In this document: piece by piece, positions 39,913 to 48,525 of the stretch
How positions within the stretch are numbered: position 1 is the first letter of the stretch
Layout of the letters: the number at the start of each line of letters is the position of its first letter
NCBI RefSeq assembly: GCF_003054285.1
Contig: NZ_QBKS01000002.1
Coordinates: forward strand, 124,001-188,000
Source of the DNA: Litoreibacter ponti
GTDB taxonomy: Bacteria > Pseudomonadota > Alphaproteobacteria > Rhodobacterales > Rhodobacteraceae
Direction: 5' to 3'
Length of the DNA: 64,000 nucleotides
The notes under the pieces: model-generated
What the model was told of the DNA's origin: nothing
Seen by the model: only the letters and a program-made list of their open reading frames with translations
The model's database searches: none
Position numbers and translations under genes: made by a program

Positions 39913-41209
39913 CGTTTAACCTTTCCAATCGTGCCCTGACCGACAGGCCATGCGCCTCTAGCCCTTCGGCTTTTGCCAGCGTTTCTGCCGCGGGACCAAT
40001 GGCCTTGAGCGCCTCGGGCGTCATGCGCGCCAATGTGGTGCGTTTAACAAAATCCATCACAGACAGGCCCGACGAGAACCGAGCCGAACGCGCAGTCGGC
40101 AGCACATGGTTCGGCCCACCGATGTAGTCACCAATCGCCTCGGGCGTGTACGCCCCAATGAAAATCGCGCCCGCGTGGCGAATGCGCGCCGCAATGTCGT
40201 CGGCATTTTCACACGCGATTTCAAGATGTTCCGGCGCAATCCGGTCGGACAGGGTGACCGCCTCATCCATGTCCTGGACGACCACCACCGCCCCGTAATC
40301 CTGCCAGGACGGCCCCGCGATCGCGCGGCGCTCCAGCGTCTTCAGGCGGCGCTCCACCGCATCGGCGACCGCTTGCCCGAATTCTGCATCATCGGTGATC
40401 AGGATGCTTTGCGCGCTCTCGTCATGTTCGGCCTGGCTCAGCAGATCGACCGCGACCCAGTCGGGGTCGTTGTGCTTGTCGGCGATCACAAGGATTTCCG
40501 ACGGACCGGCGATCATGTCGATGCCGACACGGCCAAAGACACGGCGCTTGGCGGCGGCCACGAAGGCATTGCCGGGACCTGTGATCTTGTCGACCGGGTC
40601 AATGGTCTGCGTGCCAAACGCCAGCGCCGCGATCGCCTGCGCGCCGCCGATCCGGTAGATCGTCTCGACCCCGGAGAGCTTTGCCGCCAGCAACACCAGC
40701 GGGTTCGCAACGCCGTCCGGCGTCGGCGCACAGATCACCAGACGCTCAACGCCTGCGACCTGAGCCGGGATCGCATTCATCAGAACCGAGGACGGATAGC
40801 TTGCCAGCCCGCCCGGAACGTAGAGCCCCGCGGCCTCGACCGCCGTCCAGCGCCAGCCAAGCATTTCGCCGTGCGGGCCGTCCCAGGATGCGTCGCTCGG
40901 CATTTGCCGGTCGTGATAAGCGCGGATGCGGTCGGCGGCGAGCTCAAGTGCCGCGCGTTCCTCTGGCGACACCTTGGCGATTTCGGTCTCGATCTCGTCT
41001 GCGCTGAAGGCGAGCGTTTCGGGTGTCAGCTGCATCCGGTCGAACGTCGCGGTCAGCTCGATCACCGCCGCGTCGCCGCGGGCGCGCACGTCCGCAATAA
41101 TGTCGGCCACGGTGGCGTCCACATCCGGGCTGTCCTCGCGCTTCATCGTCAGAAGGCGCGCGAAAGCGGCATCAAAATCGGCATCTTTGCTGTTCAAAAA
41201 CATCGGCAT
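39905..41209 (-). CDS. hisD: Histidinol dehydrogenase
   Basis: A 434-aa zinc enzyme for the last two oxidations of histidine synthesis, NAD-dependent and cytosolic. KITGPGNAFVAAAKR (about 210-224), GIDMIAGPSEILVIAD, LLSQAEHDESAQ with zinc ligands Gln and His, and APEHLEI with the catalytic Glu and His are intact. No other his genes adjoin except possibly the HisN-like phosphatase at the left end. Co-transcribed with UPF0262. Confidence 0.97.
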   Translation of the reverse strand: MPMFLNSKDADFDAAFARLLTMKREDSPDVDATVADIIADVRARGDAAVIELTATFDRMQLTPETLAFSADEIETEIAKVSPEERAALELAADRIRAYHDRQMPSDASWDGPHGEMLGWRWTAVEAAGLYVPGGLASYPSSVLMNAIPAQVAGVERLVICAPTPDGVANPLVLLAAKLSGVETIYRIGGAQAIAALAFGTQTIDPVDKITGPGNAFVAAAKRRVFGRVGIDMIAGPSEILVIADKHNDPDWVAVDLLSQAEHDESAQSILITDDAEFGQAVADAVERRLKTLERRAIAGPSWQDYGAVVVVQDMDEAVTLSDRIAPEHLEIACENADDIAARIRHAGAIFIGAYTPEAIGDYIGGPNHVLPTARSARFSSGLSVMDFVKRTTLARMTPEALKAIGPAAETLAKAEGLEAHGLSVRARLERLNDE

Positions 41210-41240
41210 GAGCGTGTCATATAGCGCGCGCGGGCGGGGC

Positions 41241-41735
41241 TCAACGACCCAAAGCGCGCACCATGAATAAATCGTCTACGCCCACGCCGTCGCGCATCAC
41301 CGCATTGGGGAGCTTGCCGTACTGGACATAGCCCAGTTTTTCATAAAACCGGATCGCCACTGCATTCTGCCCTTCGACATAAAGCTCAAGCTGGGTGACC
41401 CCTTCAAATATCGCATGCGCCTCAAGCTGCTGCATCAGCCGCGCCGCAAGACCCAAGCCACGCGCAGCAGGGCGCACGTAGACCGCGCCAAGCTCGGCCC
41501 GGTGGCTGGTCAAGTCCTTCCCGGACTTTCGGCCGTAGGCCACGACCGCCATCAACGCACCGTCGACAAAGCCGCCAAGGACCTGGCCCTTCGCAAGCTT
41601 CGCCGCCACGCTCGCATCACTTTCCGCAAGAAATTCGTCCAGCGTCGTCAGAAAGGCGCTTGGGCAAAGGCGCAGTCCCTCCGCGCGGATATCGCGCCAC
41701 GCGGCGAGATCCTCCGCCCCGAGCCAGCGGATCAT
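41241..41735 (-). CDS. GNAT-family N-acetyltransferase
   Basis: A 164-aa GNAT enzyme. Motif A is VYVRPAARGLGLAARLM (about 93-109) and the C-terminal part has VAIRFYEKLGYVQYG. The ATG at 41735 overlaps the DUF2948 stop as ATGA; a longer frame upstream belongs to that gene's DNA. Substrate unknown. Confidence 0.87.
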   Translation of the reverse strand: MIRWLGAEDLAAWRDIRAEGLRLCPSAFLTTLDEFLAESDASVAAKLAKGQVLGGFVDGALMAVVAYGRKSGKDLTSHRAELGAVYVRPAARGLGLAARLMQQLEAHAIFEGVTQLELYVEGQNAVAIRFYEKLGYVQYGKLPNAVMRDGVGVDDLFMVRALGR

Positions 41736-42211
41736 TCCGGGTGCTCTGGCGCCTGACCGGAGGGGGCGACATAGGGGCGTGTGACGTCTTGCAAAGTCAC
41801 GTTGATGCACTCGACATCCAACGCGAGAGCACCGTCGCCCGCCAGGGTCAGCTCGAACCGCCCTGCCCCGTCCTCGCCAGGCAACCATGCTACTGAAAGC
41901 AGCGACAGGACCAAGCCCGCATCGGAGCGATCAAGCCCGCTGGACGCAACCTTTTTCACGTCATCAAACGCGAGAACCGAGCGTACACGCTCAAATTCGC
42001 GCCCCAATCGTCTGGCCTTTGGCGCGTCCTCCCAGCGGAAGCGATTGAGCAACAGGGCGAAGCGCCGCTTCGACGGGGTCCACGACATCTCACCCACGGG
42101 AAACACGGCGTCCTGGATCAGGGAGGATACGACTTTCAGGTCCTCCGCATCCTCAGCCCGCAGCCGCAAGCCGCGCTCCGCACCATCCTCGAACCGGGCG
42201 TCATCGCTCAT
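41732..42211 (-). CDS. DUF2948 family protein
   Basis: A 159-aa alphaproteobacterial protein of unknown function, next to murA as usual. RLRAEDAEDLKVVSSLIQDAV and FALLLNRFRWED near the start and LTLAGDGALALDVECINVTL near the end are typical of the family. No signal peptide. It overlaps murA and the acetyltransferase gene as ATGA at both ends. Confidence 0.88.
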   Translation of the reverse strand: MSDDARFEDGAERGLRLRAEDAEDLKVVSSLIQDAVFPVGEMSWTPSKRRFALLLNRFRWEDAPKARRLGREFERVRSVLAFDDVKKVASSGLDRSDAGLVLSLLSVAWLPGEDGAGRFELTLAGDGALALDVECINVTLQDVTRPYVAPSGQAPEHPE

Positions 42212-43473
42212 TCGGGCACCCTTTTGATCAAGGCCCCGACCCCGCTCAATTTCTCTTCGATCCGCTCGTAGCCACGGTCGAGGTGATAGACCCGGCCCAC
42301 CGTCGTCTCCCCCTCTGCCGCGAGACCCGCAAGGATCAGCGAGACCGAGGCGCGCAGATCCGTCGCCATCACCTGAGCGCCTTTCATTTTTTCAACGCCG
42401 GTCACTTTCGCATGCCCGCCCTGCACGTCGATCTGAGCGCCCATCCGGATCAGCTCTGGTGCGTGCATGAAGCGGTTCTCGAAAATCGTCTCATGCAGCT
42501 CGGAGGTGCCATCTGCCAGGCACAGCGCCGCCATCATCTGCGCCTGCAAATCCGTCGGAAATCCCGGGAACGGCTCGGTTTCGACATCGACGGGGCGCAG
42601 ACGATCGCCATTATGCGACACCTTAAGCCCGCGATCCGTTTGAGAAATCTCGACGCCTGTGGCCTCCAGTTTATTGCAGAAAGCATCAACGAGATCACGA
42701 CGCCCGCCGATCAGTTCCACCTCGCCGCCGGCAATCGCCGGCGCGATCATGAAGGTGCCAAGCTCAATCCGGTCTGGGATCACCTCGTGGGTGGCGCCAT
42801 GCAGACGGTCCACGCCCTCGATTGTGATCTCGGACGTTCCGGCACCGCTGATCTTGGCGCCCATCGCGCTCAAACACTTGCACAAATCAACCGTATCCGG
42901 CTCGCGCGCCGCATTCTTGATCACGGTCGTCCCCTTCGCGAGCGTCGCCGCCGTGATCGCGTTCTCGGTCCCGCCCACGGTCACGAACGGGAATTCGATC
43001 ACCGCTCCGGCCAGCCCATTGGGCGCGCTGCAATGCACGTAGCCTTCGTCCAGCGTAATCGTCGCCCCCAGCTTTTCCAAAGCCATCAGGTGCAGGTCGA
43101 CCTTGCGCGCGCCGATAGCGCAACCGCCGGGCAGCGACACCGTCGCCTCGTGCTCGCGCGCGACCAAGGGACCCAGAACATTGAACGAGGCGCGCAGCTT
43201 GCGCACCATCTCGTAGTCCGCCTTGCGATTAGTGATCTGCCCCGCGGACAGCACCATCACGTTGCCGCCGTTCAGCAAGGCCACCTCGCAACCAAGGCTT
43301 TCCAGCAGGGCCGACAAGGTCCCGATATCCGACAGGCGCGGCACATTGGTCAGGGTCAGCGGCTCGTCGCTGAGAAGTGCCGCCGTCATCAGTTTGAGAC
43401 AGGTATTCTTCGCGCCCGAGATGGGGATTTGCCCCCGCAAGGGGCCATTGCCCGTCACGATGATCTTGTCCAT
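42208..43473 (-). CDS. murA: UDP-N-acetylglucosamine 1-carboxyvinyltransferase
   Basis: A 421-aa EPSP-synthase-fold enzyme for the first committed step of peptidoglycan synthesis. GAKNTCLKLM (20-29) binds UDP-GlcNAc, and the catalytic, fosfomycin-binding cysteine is C118 in LPGGCAIGARKVDLHL. Length and sequence are normal. It is preceded by a 60-aa basic gene and coupled to the DUF2948 gene. Confidence 0.97.
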   Translation of the reverse strand: MDKIIVTGNGPLRGQIPISGAKNTCLKLMTAALLSDEPLTLTNVPRLSDIGTLSALLESLGCEVALLNGGNVMVLSAGQITNRKADYEMVRKLRASFNVLGPLVAREHEATVSLPGGCAIGARKVDLHLMALEKLGATITLDEGYVHCSAPNGLAGAVIEFPFVTVGGTENAITAATLAKGTTVIKNAAREPDTVDLCKCLSAMGAKISGAGTSEITIEGVDRLHGATHEVIPDRIELGTFMIAPAIAGGEVELIGGRRDLVDAFCNKLEATGVEISQTDRGLKVSHNGDRLRPVDVETEPFPGFPTDLQAQMMAALCLADGTSELHETIFENRFMHAPELIRMGAQIDVQGGHAKVTGVEKMKGAQVMATDLRASVSLILAGLAAEGETTVGRVYHLDRGYERIEEKLSGVGALIKRVPE

Positions 43474-43476
43474 ATT

Positions 43477-43659
43477 TCACTGCCCTTTTTGCTCGTTATT
43501 GCCCGCGTCCGCGGGGGATTTTCTGGCCCGTGCCTGCTGCTTGCGCCGCCCCATATTGGCCTTCAGCGCAGCCTTCAGCCGGGCCTTCCGCGCATCCGCC
43601 GCGCTGGAAGGTCCCGATTGTGGCTTGGCGGGCCGCTTCGGGGGCGTCTTTTCGCTCAT
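43477..43659 (-). CDS. Small basic protein upstream of murA
   Basis: A 60-aa, Lys/Arg/Ala/Pro-rich protein with no cysteine and no hydrophobic segment: KAALKANMGRRKQQARARK is its centre. It looks disordered or nucleic-acid binding. It ends 3 nt before the murA start on the same strand, so it is likely a real gene though the ribosome site is weak. Function unknown. Confidence 0.65.
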   Translation of the reverse strand: MSEKTPPKRPAKPQSGPSSAADARKARLKAALKANMGRRKQQARARKSPADAGNNEQKGQ

Positions 43660-43754
43660 GCGACGGTGTTACCGCAAGCCGCCAAAAGGGTCCAGATAAG
43701 GGTTGCACCCAGCCAGATTTGGTCTTATCCAGCCGCTCACACGCAGGTGGAGAT

Positions 43755-43829
43755 GCTGTGGTAGCTCAGTGGCAGAGCACACCCTTGGTAAGGGTGAGGT
43801 CGAGAGTTCAATCCTCTCTCACAGCACCA
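43755..43829 (+). tRNA. tRNA-Thr (GGT)
   Basis: A 75-nt cloverleaf: acceptor GCTGTGG/TCACAGC, D arm GCTC/GAGC, anticodon stem CACCC/GGGTG with loop TTGGTAA giving GGT, T arm GAGAG/CTCTC, and encoded CCA. The gap after it up to 43960 holds no further gene that I can see. Confidence 0.97.
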
Positions 43830-43959
43830 TCTCGACCCTCCAATCCTCGAAAATTCTGAGAACTCGCCTGGCTGGCTAAGTTATTGCATTAGCTTAACTC
43901 GCCATTAAGAGCCCGGTCGCTATGGGTGTCTGACTGATAGCGACAAATCAAGCGTTTCC

Positions 43960-45504
43960 ATGACCTCCGAGCGTTCCGCACATATGAGCCTCAGGCGCAT
44001 TTTTCTCATGTACCTCGCGGCCCTGGCCGTTTTGTTTACGAGTGTGACGGCCTCGCTGTTTCTGACCGACAGGGTGACGAAACAAGTCGAGGTCGACGCG
44101 TCCGAGATCAATATCAGTGGGCGCCAGAGGATGCTCAGTCAGCGAATTATCTATCTGTCTCAGGACCTTCTGACCTCTGATGGGGCCGATACGGAAAACA
44201 CGCGCATGGCTTTGCGCACCGCCATCGAAGAGCTGGAGGCAGCCATAGACCTGTTCGAAGCCTCGCATATTGCTCTGAGCACCCGAAGCGATCTGGATGC
44301 AGCCCGGGTCGAGCTGTATTTCGCCAGCATCGACGGGGCCACACCTCTGAATGCCCGCGTGAAAGACTACCTCGTGCAGGCGCGCAAGATCGTCGACGGA
44401 AACGACACCGCGCAGAGCCTGCAACGCCTCAAAGAGATTGAGCGCGGTGGGCTTTTGGCGGATCTTGATAAGGTTGTCGCGGCAACCGAGGCCGCGTCGC
44501 TGCAACGTCTCAACACGATGCGGGACTTGGGGTGGTATTCGCTGATCATTGCGCTTGCGATCATTGTGGTGGAGATACTTTTGGTGTTCCTGCCCGGTCA
44601 CCGATTGATCCAGGCGACTCTGGACACGTTGCGGGCGCGCAACGTGCAGCTCTCTGACGCTCACAAGAGCCTTCAGGCCAAGACCCAGTCCCTTCTCGCT
44701 AAGAACGAGCAAATCGCATCGGATCGAAAGCGTCTCGAGGACGCCTGGCAGGAAAGCGAGGCGCTTCGCCGGGAGCAGTCCGATTTCACGTATGCGGTCT
44801 CACACGACCTGAAATCACCCGCAAATACGATGCATCTTTTGCTCAACGAGATGTCGCTCGAACACGCACCGAAGATGGATGAGGACGGAAACCAACTCCT
44901 CGAGATGGCGCTCGGCACGGTGAAGCGCATGGAGATGCAAATCGAAGACCTGCTGCAATACTGCTGGGCCACCAATCCACAAAGCGAGCCGGAAACCCTT
45001 GACCTGAACGAGTGCGTTTCTGATGTGCTGGTCGAGTTCAACGACGAAATTTCTCAAAGGGATGCCCGCATCGATGTGGAACCCCTACCGCAATTCTTTG
45101 GACATCCGATGCAAATCAAGGTCCTGCTGAAAAACCTTGTTCAGAACGCGCTTAAATTCCAACTCGATGGTGCCCAGCCGCAGATCACGATCGGCGTAAA
45201 TGACCTTGGCCCGAGCGGAGTGATCGAGCTTTGGGTCCGTGACAACGGTATCGGGATTTCGCCAGAGAACCATTCAAAGATATTCGGCTTGTTCCAAAGA
45301 CTGCACGTTCGCGAGAGTTATCCGGGAACCGGCCTTGGGCTGACGACATGCCACCGCATCGCAAGAAATCACGGAGGCAACATCATGGTCGAGTCGGAAG
45401 AAGGCGCCGGAAGCTGTTTCATTGCGACCCTGCGTCCGGCCGCCCTTCGCCCGAGTACGATCGAACTTGACGACGAGCTATCCATAACAAGGAGCGCTGC
45501 ATGA
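43960..45504 (+). CDS. Membrane sensor histidine kinase with PilJ/NarX-type sensor domain
   Basis: A 514-aa kinase. A membrane segment (about 13-35) is followed by a periplasmic helical domain starting INISGRQRMLSQRI (50-63), the signature of PilJ/NarX-type sensor domains, then a second membrane segment (about 192-212), a coiled coil (about 220-275), a HisKA domain with H282 in YAVSHDLKSP, and an ATPase domain with NALKF, DNGIGIS and GTGLGL. NarX senses nitrate with this domain, but the ligand is unknown here. The stop overlaps the response regulator ATG. A later in-frame ATG at 43984 is possible. Confidence 0.88.
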   Translation: MTSERSAHMSLRRIFLMYLAALAVLFTSVTASLFLTDRVTKQVEVDASEINISGRQRMLSQRIIYLSQDLLTSDGADTENTRMALRTAIEELEAAIDLFEASHIALSTRSDLDAARVELYFASIDGATPLNARVKDYLVQARKIVDGNDTAQSLQRLKEIERGGLLADLDKVVAATEAASLQRLNTMRDLGWYSLIIALAIIVVEILLVFLPGHRLIQATLDTLRARNVQLSDAHKSLQAKTQSLLAKNEQIASDRKRLEDAWQESEALRREQSDFTYAVSHDLKSPANTMHLLLNEMSLEHAPKMDEDGNQLLEMALGTVKRMEMQIEDLLQYCWATNPQSEPETLDLNECVSDVLVEFNDEISQRDARIDVEPLPQFFGHPMQIKVLLKNLVQNALKFQLDGAQPQITIGVNDLGPSGVIELWVRDNGIGISPENHSKIFGLFQRLHVRESYPGTGLGLTTCHRIARNHGGNIMVESEEGAGSCFIATLRPAALRPSTIELDDELSITRSAA

Positions 45505-45926
45505 ACTCCAAAAGCGATCCGGGCCTGGGACGGGTGATGCTGGTCGATGACGAAAGCTTCGATCAGATGATGTACAAACGCATTCTCGGGCGCTCGAAAA
45601 TGGCGCAGGAAATCCTGTCATTCACCTACGCAGACGAGGCTTTGGAGTACTTGTCGGATCCGGCCAACCCACCAGTTGATTTGATATTGCTGGATATCAA
45701 CATGCCACGCATGTCCGGCTTCGAGTTTCTCGAGGCAGCAGAACTCCAACTAGGTCCCAGGTTTCGCGCGGCTGTTGTCATCATGTTGACGACATCGCTT
45801 AGTGTCGCCGATCAGGCACGAGCCGCGCAGTTCAACGCCGTGAAAGCCTATTTCAACAAGCCACTGGAGCCGTCCGATTTGGAGGTCGCCGCGAAACTCG
45901 TGCAGGGGGCGATGCCCGCTGCTTGA
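45501..45926 (+). CDS. Single-domain response regulator
   Basis: A 141-aa receiver-only protein. The acidic pair is D16 and D17, phosphoacceptor D65 in ILLDINMPR, and the conserved Lys is in FNKPLEP. There is no output domain, so it acts by protein contact or passes phosphate to another protein, as in Rcp1-type regulators beside phytochrome-like kinases. Coupled to the kinase gene by ATGA. Confidence 0.9.
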   Translation: MNSKSDPGLGRVMLVDDESFDQMMYKRILGRSKMAQEILSFTYADEALEYLSDPANPPVDLILLDINMPRMSGFEFLEAAELQLGPRFRAAVVIMLTTSLSVADQARAAQFNAVKAYFNKPLEPSDLEVAAKLVQGAMPAA

Positions 45927-45991
45927 TCGACAAATATTGTGCCTGCGCGCAAATCCAAGGGTCCGGAAAACCGGCCAAGGGGCTGATCAAA

Positions 45992-46020
45992 GAAAAATGG
46001 CCGCGGATCAACGCGGCCAT
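45992..46020 (-). terminator. Rho-independent terminator of acyl-CoA synthetase gene
   Basis: ATGGCCGCG (45997-46005) pairs with CGCGGCCAT (46012-46020) over a 6-nt loop. On the minus strand TTTTTC follows the stem, so it ends the acyl-CoA synthetase transcript. It can also serve the plus-strand response-regulator mRNA. Confidence 0.8.
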
Positions 46021-46037
46021 CTCAATTCATTTTTAAA

Positions 46038-47918
46038 TCAGGCAGCCCATTCCCATGGACGGGTGAAGGATCCCAAGACTTCTTTCACCTGATCCTCGGA
46101 CGCGTCGCCTTTCTTGGCCACTTGTGCGACCAGACCGCGCTTCTTGTCCTCGAGAACTGCGATGACCTCGGCTTCGACATTCGCCTCGTCGAGCGCCGCA
46201 TTGTAGATCCTCGTGATCGCCCGCTTGCGCAGATCAGGCTTGAAGATTTTGCCCACAGCGGTTTTCGGCAGCTCGTCCATCAATTCGATATACTTCGGAT
46301 GCGCGGCGCGCTCGTGGACCTTATCCTTCGCGTATGCCATCAGATCATCAATCGACGCTTTTCCGCCGGACACCAGCTCGACATAGACGCACGGAATTTC
46401 GCCGGCATGCGCATCGGGTTGTCCAATGGCACCGGCGAAGGCGACGTCGGGGTGGCCGGCAAGGGCCTCTTCGATCTCGGCCGGGTCGATATTGTGACCG
46501 CCGCGGATAATCAGATCCTTCGCGCGACCCGTGATCCAGAGGTATCCGTCCCCGTCCAGGCGACCAAGATCGCCGGTGCGCAGGAAGGTCTCGTCATAGT
46601 AAAGGTCCGCGTTTTTGTCGGCCTCGGTATATGTGTTCCCTGCGAACACACCCGGGTTGCTCACACAAATCTCGCCGATCTCGTCGACACCGCAGACGGA
46701 TCCATCGGCGACATTGCGGATCGAGACATCACAATACGGGAATGGGATCCCGATCGAGCCCACCTTCTTCTCCCCCGACGGCGGGTTGATCGAGACAAGG
46801 CAGGTAGCTTCGGTCAGCCCGTAGCCCTCGACGATCGTGACCCCGCAGGCTTTCTCGAAGCGGTTGTACAGCTCGACCGGCAGCGGTGAAGAGCCCGAGA
46901 ATGCGATCTGAAGCGACGAGATATCCGCATCAACCGGCCGCTGCATCAGCGCGGAAATCGCTGTTGGCACCGTGATCATGAACGTCACCTTGTAGCGTTC
47001 GATAAGCTTCCAGAAGTTGTCGAACACCCCCTCGCCGCGATAACCTTGCGGGGTCGGGAAGACCACATGCGCGCCCGACGCAATCACCGACATCAGCACC
47101 ACGTGTGATGCGAAAACGTGGAAGAGCGGCAACGGGCACATCAGCACATCCTGCTCGGTGAAGAGCAGTTTGCGCCCGAGCCAGCCATTATAAATCACCC
47201 CGGAATACTTGTGCTGGGCAACTTTGGGCATGCCCGTGGTGCCGCCCGTGTGAAAGTAGAAGGCGACGCGATCCGTTCCGCTGTCCTCGAACATCAGGTC
47301 GGTCGATTTCTTCGACGCCTCGGCCACGAAATCGAGCACTTTCGCGTGGTGCGTCGTAGTGGTTTTAGGGCGCAGGAACGGAACGATGAATTTCTTCAGA
47401 CCACCCAGGTAGCGCAGCAGATCAACCTCCAGAATGTGCTTCACATTCGGGGCGTGGGCGACCGCTTGGGCCACCTTTTGTGCGAGATCGGTTTTGGGAA
47501 ATGGCTTCAGGGTCACGACGACCTTTGCGCCGGTTTCGCGCAGGATCGCGCTGATCTGCTCTGGCTCGAGCAGCGGATTGATCGGATTCACGATGCCCGC
47601 GATTGAGCCACCAAGAAGCGTGTAGGCGGTCTCGGATGCGTTGGGCAGCACGTAGGCCACTACATCGTTCTCGCCGATCCCGAGATCGCGAAACAGGTTG
47701 GCGGCCTGCATGCATTTGCCGTGAAACTGCGTCCAGGTCAGCGTCTCGTTCTTGTCGGTGGCGCCCGATGTCAGCTGATAGGAGAACGCGTTGCGCGTCG
47801 GAAACTTGTCGCGCGTCGCGGACAAGAATTCGTACATTGTGCGCGGCAGATCCCGCTCCTCCCAGGCACTTTCGGCCTGAATCGCATCACGGTCCGCCTT
47901 ATTCGCGAAATTTCCCAT
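46038..47918 (-). CDS. Acyl-CoA synthetase (AMP-dependent)
   Basis: A 626-aa ANL-superfamily ligase. The ATP-binding YFHTGGTTGMPK loop, VEGYGLTEATCLVS (A5), TYTEADKNADLYYDETFLRTGDLGRLDGDGYLW (A7, given in part) and GRAKDLIIRGGHNIDP (A8) are present, with the catalytic Lys in LPKTAVGKIFK. The N-terminal 30 residues and length are like long-chain or aryl acid-CoA ligases; the acid is unknown. GGGAGGA precedes the ATG at 47918. It is monocistronic. Confidence 0.85.
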   Translation of the reverse strand: MGNFANKADRDAIQAESAWEERDLPRTMYEFLSATRDKFPTRNAFSYQLTSGATDKNETLTWTQFHGKCMQAANLFRDLGIGENDVVAYVLPNASETAYTLLGGSIAGIVNPINPLLEPEQISAILRETGAKVVVTLKPFPKTDLAQKVAQAVAHAPNVKHILEVDLLRYLGGLKKFIVPFLRPKTTTTHHAKVLDFVAEASKKSTDLMFEDSGTDRVAFYFHTGGTTGMPKVAQHKYSGVIYNGWLGRKLLFTEQDVLMCPLPLFHVFASHVVLMSVIASGAHVVFPTPQGYRGEGVFDNFWKLIERYKVTFMITVPTAISALMQRPVDADISSLQIAFSGSSPLPVELYNRFEKACGVTIVEGYGLTEATCLVSINPPSGEKKVGSIGIPFPYCDVSIRNVADGSVCGVDEIGEICVSNPGVFAGNTYTEADKNADLYYDETFLRTGDLGRLDGDGYLWITGRAKDLIIRGGHNIDPAEIEEALAGHPDVAFAGAIGQPDAHAGEIPCVYVELVSGGKASIDDLMAYAKDKVHERAAHPKYIELMDELPKTAVGKIFKPDLRKRAITRIYNAALDEANVEAEVIAVLEDKKRGLVAQVAKKGDASEDQVKEVLGSFTRPWEWAA

Positions 47919-48018
47919 AGAGTCCTCCCTTGGTGGGCCTTTGTGACCGGCCCTTTTCCTCCGCCCAAAGGTGGGAGGAATTGTCGCGTCGCGCAAGTCT
48001 GACGCCACGCCAAAACTC

Positions 48019-48047
48019 AAAAAAAAGGGGCCAGACCGGCCCCTTTT
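48019..48047 (-). terminator. Rho-independent terminator of BON-LysM gene
   Basis: AAAAGGGGCC pairs with GGCCCCTTTT over a 5-nt loop, and the eight As at 48019-48026 give a T-run on the minus strand just after the BON-LysM gene. Confidence 0.88.
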
Positions 48048-48066
48048 CGTTGAGATGGTGTCCCGA

Positions 48067-48492
48067 TCAGCCTTGCGGGATGCGCAAAACCTGGCCGGGG
48101 TAGATTTTGTCAGGGTGGGTCAGCATCGGCTTGTTGGCCTCAAAGATTTCTTCGTAGCGCGCGCCATTGCCTAGCGTTTTGGCTGAGATCCCCCAGAGCG
48201 TGTCGCCCTTCTTGACCGTGTGGAAGACCGGATCGCCGCCCGAGACCTCGTCCTCTACCGCGGCGACGCCTTCGACATTGCCTACTGCGAGAATGATCTT
48301 TTCCTTCACCTCTTGGCTGACCGCATCGCCTACGACCTTCACCTTGTCCCCCTCGACCGAGATATCGAGGCCGGTGGCGTCCAGTCCCAGGTCACTGATC
48401 TCTTTTTGCAAGGTCTCCGCGTCCGGCTCCGCGGCTTCGGCTGCGCCGAACAGCGATTTTCCGGCGTCTTTCACAAAGCTCCATAGTCCCAT
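48067..48492 (-). CDS. BON and LysM domain protein (YgaU/Kbp-like)
   Basis: A 141-aa protein. A BON domain covers about 25-85 (LGLDATGLDISVEGDKVKVV, LAVGNVEGVAAVEDEV) and a LysM domain the C-terminus (about 90-140, FHTVKKGDTLWGISAKTLG, IYPGQVLRIP). There is no signal peptide. E. coli YgaU (Kbp) has the same order and length and binds potassium; a similar role is likely. It lies 33 nt downstream of the ABC transporter gene with its own ribosome site. Confidence 0.9.
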   Translation of the reverse strand: MGLWSFVKDAGKSLFGAAEAAEPDAETLQKEISDLGLDATGLDISVEGDKVKVVGDAVSQEVKEKIILAVGNVEGVAAVEDEVSGGDPVFHTVKKGDTLWGISAKTLGNGARYEEIFEANKPMLTHPDKIYPGQVLRIPQG

Positions 48493-48525
48493 GATCTTCT
48501 CCCCTTCCTTGTTTTGTTGGCACGG

